64,000 nucleotides of DNA from Flavobacterium weaverense (GTDB lineage: Bacteria; Bacteroidota; Bacteroidia; Flavobacteriales; Flavobacteriaceae), in assembly GCF_003688495.1 (NCBI RefSeq), contig NZ_REFH01000007.1:434001-498000 (forward strand). Reading direction: 5' to 3'. Positions 35,246-44,318 of this stretch are shown piece after piece. Positions within the stretch are counted from its first letter, which is position 1; each line of letters opens with the position of its first letter. Made by a program: the position numbers and the translations under genes. Under the pieces are notes generated by a model that saw nothing but the letters and a program-made list of their open reading frames with translations, did no database searches and was not told where the DNA came from.

Positions 35246-35465
35246 GTTTCAAAAGCATTTTAGTGCTGGTCTGTTATATTTGAACGTAATGTTTTTAAGA
35301 TATTCACTTTTTATATGATGATAAATCAGGAATTTTATCCGTGAATTTTTAATAATATGATAATTAAGTATTCTAAAAATCACAATGTTGTATTTGTCAC
35401 ATTAAGATTAATTTCTTCATTTCAGTAAAAGATTTTAGTGGTATTTTTACATTCAATTATTTGCT

Positions 35466-36374
35466 ATGTACAACTTCATAATCATCTTTGGTTTTTTATT
35501 CTTAGGCTTGATTCTTCAGCGTATAAATGGATTTCCAGTAAGGATTTATAAGCAAATAAATACGATTGTAATTTATATATGTCTACCTGCTCTTGCTTTA
35601 TATTACATTCCAAAAATTGAATGGAGTAACAATCTTTTATTCCCCATCGGGGTAGCATGGATTACTTTTTCAGGATCTTACTTTTTATTTAATTATATCG
35701 GTAAAAAAAGAGCTTGGTCTAAAAAGTTGATAGGTTGTTTAATAATCACCGCTGGTTTAGGGAATACTTCATTTGTTGGATTTCCTATTATTGAAGCTTT
35801 GTATGGCGAGGAAGGAATGAAAACTGCTATTTTAGTTGATCAGCCTGGTTCTTTTGTTATTCTATCCACTTTTGCGATTCTTGTCGCAAGTATATACTCT
35901 ACTGGAAAACCTGATGGACTTAAAATTGTTAAAAAAATTGCATTTTTCCCTCCCTTTTTAACCTTTCTGATCGCTTGCTTAATGAATTATTTAAATTTTG
36001 ATTTTCATGATTACGTGCAAGCTTTGCTTCAAAAGGCAGGGACGATTATGACACCACTAGCGATGTTATCTGTGGGATTGCAGTTAAAGTTTGATCGAAG
36101 AAGCCAACATTGGAGATTTTTAGGAATGGGACTTTTATATAAATTAATCCTAACTCCTGCAGTGATATACTTACTGTATGTTGTAATTTTGCAGCAGCAT
36201 TCAAAGATGATCGAAGTTGCAGTGATGGAATCAGCTATGGCGCCAATGATTACTGCCAGCATACTTGCCTCGTCAAATGGTTTAAAGCCCAGGTTGAGTA
36301 GTATGATGGTTGGTTTTGGAATACCTATTTCATTTATCACGTTAGTCTTTTGGTACTTCATACTGCAACTATAA
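35466..36374 (+). CDS. AEC-family (auxin efflux carrier-like) transporter
   Basis: 302 residues, about ten transmembrane segments. MYNFIIIFGFLFLGLILQRI, a central GLGNTSFVGFPIIEALYGEEG and the late MESAMAPMITASILASSNGL are typical of the Mem_trans (AEC) family with its two five-helix repeats. Bacterial members export or import organic acids such as malate; the substrate here is not known. The MFS gene begins 45 bases later on the same strand. Confidence 0.9.
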   Translation: MYNFIIIFGFLFLGLILQRINGFPVRIYKQINTIVIYICLPALALYYIPKIEWSNNLLFPIGVAWITFSGSYFLFNYIGKKRAWSKKLIGCLIITAGLGNTSFVGFPIIEALYGEEGMKTAILVDQPGSFVILSTFAILVASIYSTGKPDGLKIVKKIAFFPPFLTFLIACLMNYLNFDFHDYVQALLQKAGTIMTPLAMLSVGLQLKFDRRSQHWRFLGMGLLYKLILTPAVIYLLYVVILQQHSKMIEVAVMESAMAPMITASILASSNGLKPRLSSMMVGFGIPISFITLVFWYFILQL

Positions 36375-36419
36375 ATTCTTTTGGATCTCTATTTAATAAT
36401 ATAGTTTTTATCTTAAAAA

Positions 36420-37631
36420 ATGAATTCATCTTCCGCTACCGCTTCCCAAAGTGAAGTTTTAAATAATGGTCAACAAACCGTTTACCCAATACTGTTTTCA
36501 ATAGCATTTGCGCATTTAATAAACGATTTGTTACAAGCTGTTATCCCCGCTGCGTATCCAGTTTTAAAAGAAAATTATAATTTAACATTTACCCAGATTG
36601 GTTTGATTACACTAGCATACCAATTAGCAGGTTCGCTTTTACAGCCACTAGTTGGTCTTTACACTGATAAAAAGCCAAAACCCTATTCTCAAATTTTCGG
36701 AATGATTTTTACGTCCCTCGGAATAGTGTCATTATCGTATGCAGATAGTTTTTCAATGATTATTGTTTCGGTTATTTTAGTTGGTATCGGTTCTTCTATT
36801 TTTCATCCTGAAGCTTCCCGAATTTCTTTTTTAGCATCAGGTGGAAAGCGCGGTTTAGCACAATCTATTTTTCAACTTGGAGGTAACGCAGGAACTGCTT
36901 TAGGACCTTTACTAGTAGCATTAATTGTCGTTCCTAATGCGCAACATTATATCATTTGGTTTTTGATTGCTGCAGGAGTTGGGTTGATTGTGTTGAGTAG
37001 AATAGCTACTTGGTATCAAAATCATCTTAGTTTAAGAAGTGCAAAAAAAGCAGTGATCGATTTACCGAACATTTCGCAAAATAAGATTGTGATCTCAGTT
37101 GTGATTTTGATGGTTTTGATATTTTCAAAGTTTGTTTACATGGCGAGTATGTCTAGCTATTTCACTTTTTATTTGATGGAAAAGTTTAAACTATCAGTAC
37201 AAGATTCTCAATTTTATTTAGTTTTGTTTTTAGCTTCTTGTGCCGTTGGAACATTAATTGGAGGACCGCTAGGTGATCGATTTGGTAGAAAATATGTTAT
37301 TTGGTTTTCTGTTTTAGGCGCTGCTCCATTTACGTTGATGTTACCTTTTGTCGATTTGTTTTGGACTGGGGTTTTATCATTTGTAATCGGAACTGTTATT
37401 TCTTCGGCATTTCCTGCAATTTTAGTTTATGCTCAAGAATTACTACCTAAAAAACTTGGAATGGTTTCTGGTCTTTTCTACGGTTTTGCTTTTGGAATGG
37501 GAGGACTTGGTTCCGCATTACTTGGTAATCTCGCAGATCACACGAGTATAACGTATGTGTATTATCTCTGTGCTTATTTGCCATTAATAGGTATCATCGC
37601 TTTCTTTTTGCCAAATTTAAAGAAGAAATAA
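36420..37631 (+). CDS. MFS transporter, fosmidomycin-resistance (Fsr) type
   Basis: 403 residues, twelve transmembrane segments. The opening AFAHLINDLLQAVIPAAYP is the distinctive first helix of the Fsr group, followed by SLLQPLVGLYTDKKPKP, IFHPEASRISFLASGGKRGLAQ and GTLIGGPLGDRFGRK, the MFS loop motif. The E. coli homologue exports fosmidomycin and other compounds; the native substrate is unclear. It probably shares a transcript with the AEC gene. Confidence 0.92.
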   Translation: MNSSSATASQSEVLNNGQQTVYPILFSIAFAHLINDLLQAVIPAAYPVLKENYNLTFTQIGLITLAYQLAGSLLQPLVGLYTDKKPKPYSQIFGMIFTSLGIVSLSYADSFSMIIVSVILVGIGSSIFHPEASRISFLASGGKRGLAQSIFQLGGNAGTALGPLLVALIVVPNAQHYIIWFLIAAGVGLIVLSRIATWYQNHLSLRSAKKAVIDLPNISQNKIVISVVILMVLIFSKFVYMASMSSYFTFYLMEKFKLSVQDSQFYLVLFLASCAVGTLIGGPLGDRFGRKYVIWFSVLGAAPFTLMLPFVDLFWTGVLSFVIGTVISSAFPAILVYAQELLPKKLGMVSGLFYGFAFGMGGLGSALLGNLADHTSITYVYYLCAYLPLIGIIAFFLPNLKKK

Positions 37632-37890
37632 AAATCACTTAAATAGTAATTGAAGCTTCTTCTTTTTACTAAAATTTGTTACTGCTTTTTGAGTAATGAA
37701 TGTTTTCTTAATTGCAGTTAAATGCCTAAAAGATGTATGATTATTGTCATTTATAACTCCTACTAAATAATTATTTATTCTTATTATTTATTTTCGAAAA
37801 TAAAAATTAGCAGAATTTTAAGATTATTTTTCTTCTATATTAGTTAAAATTCAATAACTTAGAGTGTTATTAATTAGAAAATAAAATAAT

Positions 37891-38529
37891 ATGGCAACAG
37901 TACGATTAGGTGATATTGCTCCCGACTTCGAAGCAGAAACATCACAAGGAAAAATAAAATTTCACGAATGGATGGGCGACTCTTGGTGTGTCTTATTTTC
38001 GCATCCAGCAGATTTCACTCCCGTTTGTACCACAGAATTAGGAGCAGTGGCAAATTACTATCCTGAATTCCAAAAAAGAAATGTAAAAGTAATTGCTTTG
38101 AGCGTTGACGGCGTTGATTCTCATATGGAGTGGATTAAAGATATTAATGAAACACAACACACCACTGTTAACTTTCCTATAATAGCTGATGAAGATAAGC
38201 GTGTGGCTGAATTATATGATATGATGCATCCTAATGCAAGTGAAAGCTTTACCGTGCGTTCTGTATTTATTATTGGACCTGATAAAAAGGTAAAATTGAC
38301 GTTGACTTATCCAGCATCCACGGGAAGGAATTTTGATGAAATATTGCGTGTTATTGATAGTTTACAATTAACAGCTAATTATAGTGTTGCGACACCAGCT
38401 AACTGGAAAGATGGTGAAAAAGTAGTGATTTCGCCATCGATTAAAGATGAAGATATCGCGGCAAAATTTCCAAAAGGATATGAGAAAATTAAACCATATT
38501 TAAGAATGACACCGCAACCTAATAAATAG
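37891..38529 (+). CDS. 1-Cys peroxiredoxin (Prx6 family)
   Basis: 212 residues, cytosolic. The motif SHPADFTPVCTTEL contains the peroxidatic Cys46. VDSHMEWIKDI, FPIIADEDKRVAELYDMMHP and FTVRSVFIIGPDKKVKLTLTYPASTGRN are typical of the Prx6 group. There is no C-terminal resolving cysteine. It reduces hydrogen peroxide and organic peroxides, needing an external thiol. About 260 bases of gene-free DNA precede it and no regulator site could be recognised there. Confidence 0.94.
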   Translation: MATVRLGDIAPDFEAETSQGKIKFHEWMGDSWCVLFSHPADFTPVCTTELGAVANYYPEFQKRNVKVIALSVDGVDSHMEWIKDINETQHTTVNFPIIADEDKRVAELYDMMHPNASESFTVRSVFIIGPDKKVKLTLTYPASTGRNFDEILRVIDSLQLTANYSVATPANWKDGEKVVISPSIKDEDIAAKFPKGYEKIKPYLRMTPQPNK

Positions 38530-38555
38530 GTAGCAGTAAATTACAATTTGTTAAG

Positions 38556-38582
38556 AAAGCAGCATAAATTCTATGCTGCTTT
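38556..38582. terminator. Terminator between the peroxiredoxin and EamA genes
   Basis: AAAGCAGCATA (38556-38566) pairs with TATGCTGCTTT (38572-38582) and continues into T's. The right arm overlaps the last codons of the convergent EamA gene. Confidence 0.85.
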
Positions 38583-39458
38583 TTTATTTGTTAACAGCAA
38601 ACCAAACACAATGATTGTCATGCTTATAATTTGGATAAGACCAATAGCTTGATCGAGAAAAAAATAAGCTATGATGCCACTAAATATTGGAATCAAATAA
38701 TAAATTACAGCAGTTTTTGAAGTTCCAATTAAAGAAATAGCCTCGTTCCATAAATAAAAACAGACTAGAGACGCAAAAATCCCTACATAAGAAGTTATTA
38801 ATATAGTTTTTGAGTCAAAAGTAACTTGGTTATAATTTACATGTTCAAAAATGTAAAATGGTAGGAGTAAAAACGTTCCGATAATAAAAACACTGAAGAG
38901 AAATACTTTAGAATCTAATGCTGCTGGTTTCTTTCGAACTAAGATAGTATAACAAGCAAAGAATAAACAAGCCAGAAGCATCAATAAATCTCCACTTGTA
39001 AAATTGATATTGATTAGTGCTTGTAAGGATCCTTTTGTGATAAGTATTAAAACACCCATTATTATAATTGCTATTCCTGCCATTTTTGTAGTCGAGACTT
39101 TTTCTTTAAAAACAATTCTCGAAATGGCGATAATAAATAAAGGAATTGAAATAGCCATCAGAGATAAGTTAATTGCACTCGTTGTCTGTCCCGCAAAGTA
39201 AATCAAAGTATTAAATATACTTATCCCGTAAATAGCAGTTATTATTAAATATCCAAAATGTCTTCTTACAATTGCAAAGTCGCTGATAGTATTTTTTAAA
39301 GCAAAAGGTGCAAACACGATGCACGCAATTGTCCATCGCCAAAAAGCTAATCCAATGGGCGGAATATGATCTTTAACGCCACTAGCGATTACCATATTTA
39401 CGGACCAAAGAAGCGTAGCTATCAGCGCAAATAAAACACCTTTCGTCTGATTATTCAT
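38571..39458 (-). CDS. EamA/DMT-family transporter
   Basis: 295 residues, ten transmembrane segments in two EamA repeats, each with the conserved pattern near its end (IYFAGQTTSAINLSLMAISIPLFI and LWNEAISLIGTSKTAVIYYLIPIFSGI). Members export metabolites such as amino acids or nucleotide sugars; the substrate is unknown. The ATG overlaps the stop of the NUDIX gene by one base, so the two are translationally coupled. Confidence 0.9.
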   Translation of the reverse strand: MNNQTKGVLFALIATLLWSVNMVIASGVKDHIPPIGLAFWRWTIACIVFAPFALKNTISDFAIVRRHFGYLIITAIYGISIFNTLIYFAGQTTSAINLSLMAISIPLFIIAISRIVFKEKVSTTKMAGIAIIIMGVLILITKGSLQALININFTSGDLLMLLACLFFACYTILVRKKPAALDSKVFLFSVFIIGTFLLLPFYIFEHVNYNQVTFDSKTILITSYVGIFASLVCFYLWNEAISLIGTSKTAVIYYLIPIFSGIIAYFFLDQAIGLIQIISMTIIVFGLLLTNKKAA

Positions 39459-40039
39459 TAAATAAGATTCTTTATCTTGGCGTGTTGTAGTAGTAAAATT
39501 GTTTTTGCATCTTTAATTTCACCAGTCGAAATCATATTGTAAGCAACGTCGTATGACATTTCTAATACGTCAATATTTTCTTGTTCGCTTTCTAATCCAC
39601 CACCTTCACTCACTTTCATACTTGCGTTATATTCACCCACAAATAAATGTAAAATTTCAGTTACAGCGCCAGGAGACATATAGGATTCCATTATTTTCTC
39701 TACTTTAGAAATGCGATAGCCAGTTTCTTCTTCAGTTTCGCGAATGATACATTCTTCAGGATTGTCTTTATCTAAAAGGCCTGCGCAAACTTCGATCATC
39801 ATTCCTGATTCATTCCCATTTAGGTAAGAAGGTAATCTAAACTGTCGTGTTAATAAAACTGTTTTGGTATTACTGTTATACAACAAGATGGCGGCACCAT
39901 CTCCACGATCATAAACTTCTCGTTTTTGAGTAATCCATGACTCATCTTTTTTTTGATAGTCAAAAGTTACTTTGTTTAGTACGTACCAATTGTCCGAAAG
40001 TAATTCCGTTTTCTGTATTTTTATAGAAGGATTTTTCAT
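39458..40039 (-). CDS. NUDIX hydrolase, NudK/ADP-sugar pyrophosphatase-like
   Basis: 193 residues. The NUDIX box has the pattern G-x5-E-x7-RETEEETGY (about residues 86-110) and begins after AGLLDKDN. The N-terminal ILSDNWYVLNKVTFDY-like half is the dimerisation region found in NudK, GDP-mannose and ADP-ribose pyrophosphatases. It is likely to hydrolyse a nucleoside diphosphate sugar, but specificity is not resolved. Coupled to the downstream EamA transporter. Confidence 0.87.
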   Translation of the reverse strand: MKNPSIKIQKTELLSDNWYVLNKVTFDYQKKDESWITQKREVYDRGDGAAILLYNSNTKTVLLTRQFRLPSYLNGNESGMMIEVCAGLLDKDNPEECIIRETEEETGYRISKVEKIMESYMSPGAVTEILHLFVGEYNASMKVSEGGGLESEQENIDVLEMSYDVAYNMISTGEIKDAKTILLLQHAKIKNLI

Positions 40040-40058
40040 GAGTGTAATGTTGTGAAAC

Positions 40059-40091
40059 TAAAAAAAAACGCTCTGAAATTTTCAGAGCGTT
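40059..40091 (-). terminator. Terminator of purA
   Basis: AACGCTCTGAA and TTCAGAGCGTT form an 11-pair stem with a short loop (40067-40091); on the minus strand it is followed by T's (40059-40066). It separates purA from the NUDIX gene. Confidence 0.85.
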
Positions 40092-40098
40092 AGTAATA

Positions 40099-41370
40099 TT
40101 ATTTTAGAATTGTTTGCTTTCTATCTGGCCCTACAGATACAATCTTAATAGGAACTTCGACTTCTTTCTCTATAAATTCGATGTATTCTTTTAACTCTTG
40201 AGGTAATTCATCATAAGTAGTCATACCAGTTAAATCTTGTTTCCATCCTTTGAAGTCTTGGTAAACAGGAGTTACATTTTCTGGATCGATGTTATAAGGA
40301 AAATGAGAAATATTTTCTCCCTTATACGTATATTCAGTACAAACTTTCAATGTTTCAAATCCTGAAAGTACATCGCCTTTCATCATCATTAATTGCGTTA
40401 CTCCATTTACTTGAATAGCGTATTTAAGCGCAACTAAGTCTAACCAACCACAACGTCTTTGTCTTCCAGTCACAGATCCAAATTCATTTCCTACGCGTGC
40501 CATCGTTGCACCATCTTCGTCGAAAAGTTCTGTTGGAAATGGTCCACTTCCTACACGAGTGATATACGCTTTAAAAATTCCGTAAACTTCCTTGATTTTG
40601 TTTGGAGCAATTCCTAAACCAGTACAAGCACCTGCTGCAGTAGTATTAGAAGAAGTAACAAATGGATAAGTTCCAAAATCAACATCTAATAATGAACCTT
40701 GAGCGCCTTCACATAATATAGATTTACCCGCTTTTTGAGCTTGGTGTAAATATTCTTCACTATCAATAAAATCTAATTTTTTTAGATCTTCGATAGCTTC
40801 AAAAAATTCTTTTTCTAATTCTGGTAAATTGTATTGAATATCGACATCATAAAACGCTATCATTGCTTCGTGCTTGTCAGCTAGAGCTCTGTAACGATCT
40901 GCAAAATCTTCTAATTCAATATCACCAACACGGATTCCGTTTCTACCTGTTTTGTCCATGTAAGTTGGTCCAATTCCTTTCAAAGTAGATCCAATTTTAG
41001 CTTTTCCTTTCGAAGCTTCAGATGCTGCGTCTAATAAACGGTGTGTAGGCAAAATTAAATGTGCTTTTCTAGAGATGATCAATTTAGATTGTAGATCCAA
41101 GTTGAACTTAGCTAAACCGTCAATTTCGCTTTTAAAAACTACAGGGTCAATTACAACACCATTACCAATAATGTTGATATTATTTCCGTGAAAAATTCCA
41201 GAAGGAATGGTTCTAAGCACGTGTTTTATTCCGTCAAATTCTAAAGTATGTCCTGCATTAGGTCCTCCTTGAAAACGAGCTATAATGTCGTATTTTGAAG
41301 TAAGAACATCAACAATTTTTCCTTTTCCTTCATCTCCCCATTGTAATCCTAGTAATAAATCTACGGTCAT
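40099..41370 (-). CDS. purA: Adenylosuccinate synthetase
   Basis: 423 residues, full length. The GTP-binding N-terminus reads LLGLQWGDEGKGKIVD (about 5-20), with the catalytic Asp in WGDEGKGK and His in GGPNAGHT. Other landmarks are GIGPTYMDKTGRNGIR and GSVTGRQRRCGWLDLVAL, the IMP and aspartate loops. It joins IMP and aspartate using GTP, the committed step to AMP. It follows the Fur-family gene by 25 bases on the same strand and ends in its own terminator. Confidence 0.97.
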   Translation of the reverse strand: MTVDLLLGLQWGDEGKGKIVDVLTSKYDIIARFQGGPNAGHTLEFDGIKHVLRTIPSGIFHGNNINIIGNGVVIDPVVFKSEIDGLAKFNLDLQSKLIISRKAHLILPTHRLLDAASEASKGKAKIGSTLKGIGPTYMDKTGRNGIRVGDIELEDFADRYRALADKHEAMIAFYDVDIQYNLPELEKEFFEAIEDLKKLDFIDSEEYLHQAQKAGKSILCEGAQGSLLDVDFGTYPFVTSSNTTAAGACTGLGIAPNKIKEVYGIFKAYITRVGSGPFPTELFDEDGATMARVGNEFGSVTGRQRRCGWLDLVALKYAIQVNGVTQLMMMKGDVLSGFETLKVCTEYTYKGENISHFPYNIDPENVTPVYQDFKGWKQDLTGMTTYDELPQELKEYIEFIEKEVEVPIKIVSVGPDRKQTILK

Positions 41371-41395
41371 TCTGCGTGTTATTTGTAGTTAATTT

Positions 41396-41881
41396 TTATA
41401 TTTCGGAACCGTCTAGTTCCACGTTCTTTTTTTGTTTTTTTACACCATAGAGATACAACGAATGATTTGTGATTTCGATATCAAAAATCTCTTCAATAGT
41501 TTTCTTTATTGTTTGGATTCGAGGATCACAAAATTCAATTACTTCTCCAGTGTCAGTCATAATAATATGATCGTGCTGTTTGTCAAAGTATGATTTTTCG
41601 TAATGCGCTTGATTTTGCCCAAATTGGTGTTTTCTTACTAAAGCGCAATCGAGTAGCAATTCGATTGTATTATAAAGCGTCGCTCTACTCACACGATAGT
41701 TTTTATTTTTCATTTTGATATAAAGGTTTTCTACATCAAAATGTTCTTCGCTATCGTAAATTTCCTGAAGGATAGCATAACGTTCAGGTGTCTTGCGATG
41801 TCCTTTATTTTCAAGATACATTGTAAAGACATTTTTTACAATTTCTTGGTTTTTCGAGTTATCTGTGGAAATGAGTGTCAT
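41396..41881 (-). CDS. Fur/PerR-family transcriptional regulator lacking CxxC zinc motifs
   Basis: 161 residues. An N-terminal winged helix (about 15-85) contains [16 protein letters not shown] and [16 protein letters not shown], the Fur-family recognition helix. The dimer/metal domain keeps [17 protein letters not shown], but where typical Fur and PerR proteins have two CxxC pairs for structural zinc, this protein has only isolated cysteines (in LLLDCALV and EFCDPR). Whether it senses iron, peroxide or another signal is therefore open. It sits between spoT and purA on the same strand; a 25-base gap to purA suggests cotranscription. Confidence 0.9.
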   Translation of the reverse strand: MTLISTDNSKNQEIVKNVFTMYLENKGHRKTPERYAILQEIYDSEEHFDVENLYIKMKNKNYRVSRATLYNTIELLLDCALVRKHQFGQNQAHYEKSYFDKQHDHIIMTDTGEVIEFCDPRIQTIKKTIEEIFDIEITNHSLYLYGVKKQKKNVELDGSEI

Positions 41882-41992
41882 ATACTGGCAAAGATAATTT
41901 ATTTAGTTAAAGAATAAAACTTCCCGTTTGATAAGTTTGAAGTTTGTCCTGTTTCCAGTCTAATATGTTTCATTTAGAAGATAAACTAAATT

Positions 41993-44215
41993 TTAAGTTT
42001 TATATTCTCTCGTAACTTTTTCTACACCATCGATTTTTTTGATATTACTTATCATCTTTTTCAAAATGGTGTTGTTTTGAACTACCACGGTAACTTGACC
42101 ATGAAAAATACCTGCATCAGTGCTCAAAGCGATACTTTGAATATTTACATGCATATTATTCGAAATCACCTTCGTCAACTGGTTCGTCAGTCCTAGAACG
42201 TCCATTCCAGTAACATTAATTATTGCCTTAAATTCTTCTTGTGATGAGTCAATCCACTTTGCTGTCATGATTCGGTATGCGTAATTTGATTGCATTCCTA
42301 TAGCATTAGGACAATCTTTTTTATGCACTTTTATTCCTTCGTTAATAGTAACAAAACCAAAAACGTCATCTCCAGGAATTGGATTGCAACAAGGTGATAA
42401 TTTGTAATCTAATTTGTCTTGTTCTTTACCAAAAACAAGCATGTCATAATTACTACTTATAATTGGTTTTTGAATGTCTTCAATAGCTTGTGAGCTAGGA
42501 GAGCGCTTCATTTTATTTTTGAAAAAATTAATGAAGGTGTTACTTTTTTGTGCTGCGTAATCTTTTAATTGCTGGTTTTCGATTGCACCAACACCTACGC
42601 GATAAAACAAATCTAAACTGGTTTTTAACTTAAAAAAGTTCACTAGTTCATTTATAACCTGCTCGCTTAACGTTATTTTAAGGTGTTTTAACTTACGGGT
42701 TAGTAACTCTTTACCTTCTTCACCAATTTTTTTGGTGTTTTCGTTTAAAACATTTTTTATCTTGGTTTTTGCTCGCGAAGTAGTAACATAATCCAACCAG
42801 TTTATCGTTGGTTTTTGATGTTGCGAAGTAATAACTTCTATTTGGTCACCACTTTTTAATTCGAAATTTAAAGGAACTAATTTTCCATTTACTCGCGTTC
42901 CTCTTGTTCTAATACCTATTTCAGAGTGAATACTAAATGCAAAATCTAAAGATGTTGCACCTTTTGGCAATGATTTGATTTCTCCCTTTGGTGTAAATAC
43001 AAAGATCTCTTTTGAATATAAATTCATTTTGAAATCTTCGACAAAATCTACAGCATTGGTTTCTGCATTTTCTAAGGCTTCTTTAAGTAAATTAAGCCAA
43101 ACATCTAATCCGCTTTCTTCAGTAGCACCATTTTTATACTTGTAATGCGCTGCATATCCTTTCTCAGCAATTTCATCCATGCGTTCACTGCGCACTTGTA
43201 CTTCAACCCAGCGCCCTTTTGGCCCCATAACGGTGATGTGCAAGGCCTCGTATCCAGTCGATTTTGGTGATGATATCCAGTCGCGTAAACGGCTTGGACT
43301 CGGACGATAATGATCCGTAACGATAGAATATATTTTCCACGCAATAAACTTCTCTTCGTGCGGATTTGATTTATAAACAATACGCAAAGCAAACTTATCA
43401 TAGACTTCTTCAAAGCTTACGTTCTGTGCATTCATTTTTCGACGAATCGAATAAATCGATTTTGGACGACCTTTTATAATATATTCAACTCCTTCTTCGT
43501 CGAGAGATTTCTTAATTACATCAGAAATAGATTTTATATAATCATCCTGTTCTTCTTTGGTCTCTTTTAGTTTACTTACAATTTCATTGTAGATAGCAGG
43601 TTCAGTATATTTTAAACCTAAATCTTCTAGTTTAGATTTAATATTATATAATCCCAATCGATGTGCTAGGGGTGCGTAAATGTATAGTGTCTCTGATGCG
43701 ATTTTGGTTTGTTTGTCCTCTCGCATGGAATCCATTGTTTGCATATTGTGCAAACGGTCAGCGAGCTTAATTAAAATAACACGGACGTCATCATTAAGAG
43801 TTAATATCATTTTACGGAAATTCTCCGCTTGCATTGATATATTTAAATCTTTTTGAACTAATGCTATTTTAGTAAGTCCCTCTACAATTTGAGCAAGTTT
43901 AGGATTAAACATTCGCTCGATATCTTCGACCGTAGTTGGCGTGTCTTCGACTACATCGTGTAATAATGCTGCAGCGATCGACGTTGCTCCAAGACCAATT
44001 TCTGACGCTACTATCTTTGCAACAGCAATTGGATGAAAAATATAAGCTTCACCTGATTTTCTACGCTGATCTTTATGTGCTTCGACTGCAACATCAAATG
44101 CCTTCCTGATCAGTTTTTTATCATCATCAGTTAGCGTTTGATAGCTTATGCGCAACAATTCTTTATATTCTTGAGCAATTGCTTTATTTTCTTTCTCTAG
44201 GTCAATTTCTATCAT
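41993..44215 (-). CDS. spoT: Bifunctional (p)ppGpp synthetase/hydrolase
   Basis: 740 residues. The HD hydrolase domain (about 40-190) has FHPIAVAKIVA and LLHDVVEDT. The synthetase domain (about 245-360) includes GRPKSIYSIRRKM and YDKFALRIV. A TGS domain (about 400-460, FVFTPKGEIKSLPKGATSLDFA) and a C-terminal ACT domain (about 665-738) complete a long RSH enzyme. With intact HD and synthetase motifs it should both make and degrade the alarmone. A 111-base gap separates it from the Fur-family gene. Confidence 0.95.
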   Translation of the reverse strand: MIEIDLEKENKAIAQEYKELLRISYQTLTDDDKKLIRKAFDVAVEAHKDQRRKSGEAYIFHPIAVAKIVASEIGLGATSIAAALLHDVVEDTPTTVEDIERMFNPKLAQIVEGLTKIALVQKDLNISMQAENFRKMILTLNDDVRVILIKLADRLHNMQTMDSMREDKQTKIASETLYIYAPLAHRLGLYNIKSKLEDLGLKYTEPAIYNEIVSKLKETKEEQDDYIKSISDVIKKSLDEEGVEYIIKGRPKSIYSIRRKMNAQNVSFEEVYDKFALRIVYKSNPHEEKFIAWKIYSIVTDHYRPSPSRLRDWISSPKSTGYEALHITVMGPKGRWVEVQVRSERMDEIAEKGYAAHYKYKNGATEESGLDVWLNLLKEALENAETNAVDFVEDFKMNLYSKEIFVFTPKGEIKSLPKGATSLDFAFSIHSEIGIRTRGTRVNGKLVPLNFELKSGDQIEVITSQHQKPTINWLDYVTTSRAKTKIKNVLNENTKKIGEEGKELLTRKLKHLKITLSEQVINELVNFFKLKTSLDLFYRVGVGAIENQQLKDYAAQKSNTFINFFKNKMKRSPSSQAIEDIQKPIISSNYDMLVFGKEQDKLDYKLSPCCNPIPGDDVFGFVTINEGIKVHKKDCPNAIGMQSNYAYRIMTAKWIDSSQEEFKAIINVTGMDVLGLTNQLTKVISNNMHVNIQSIALSTDAGIFHGQVTVVVQNNTILKKMISNIKKIDGVEKVTREYKT

Positions 44216-44318
44216 AATTGGTAGGATTCAATTCCTAAAAATAGAAATTTGTTAGGATATATACAAGGAAAAACAGTATTCTGTTTGTTATTAATCAAAT
44301 TTAATTTATTGAAGATTA

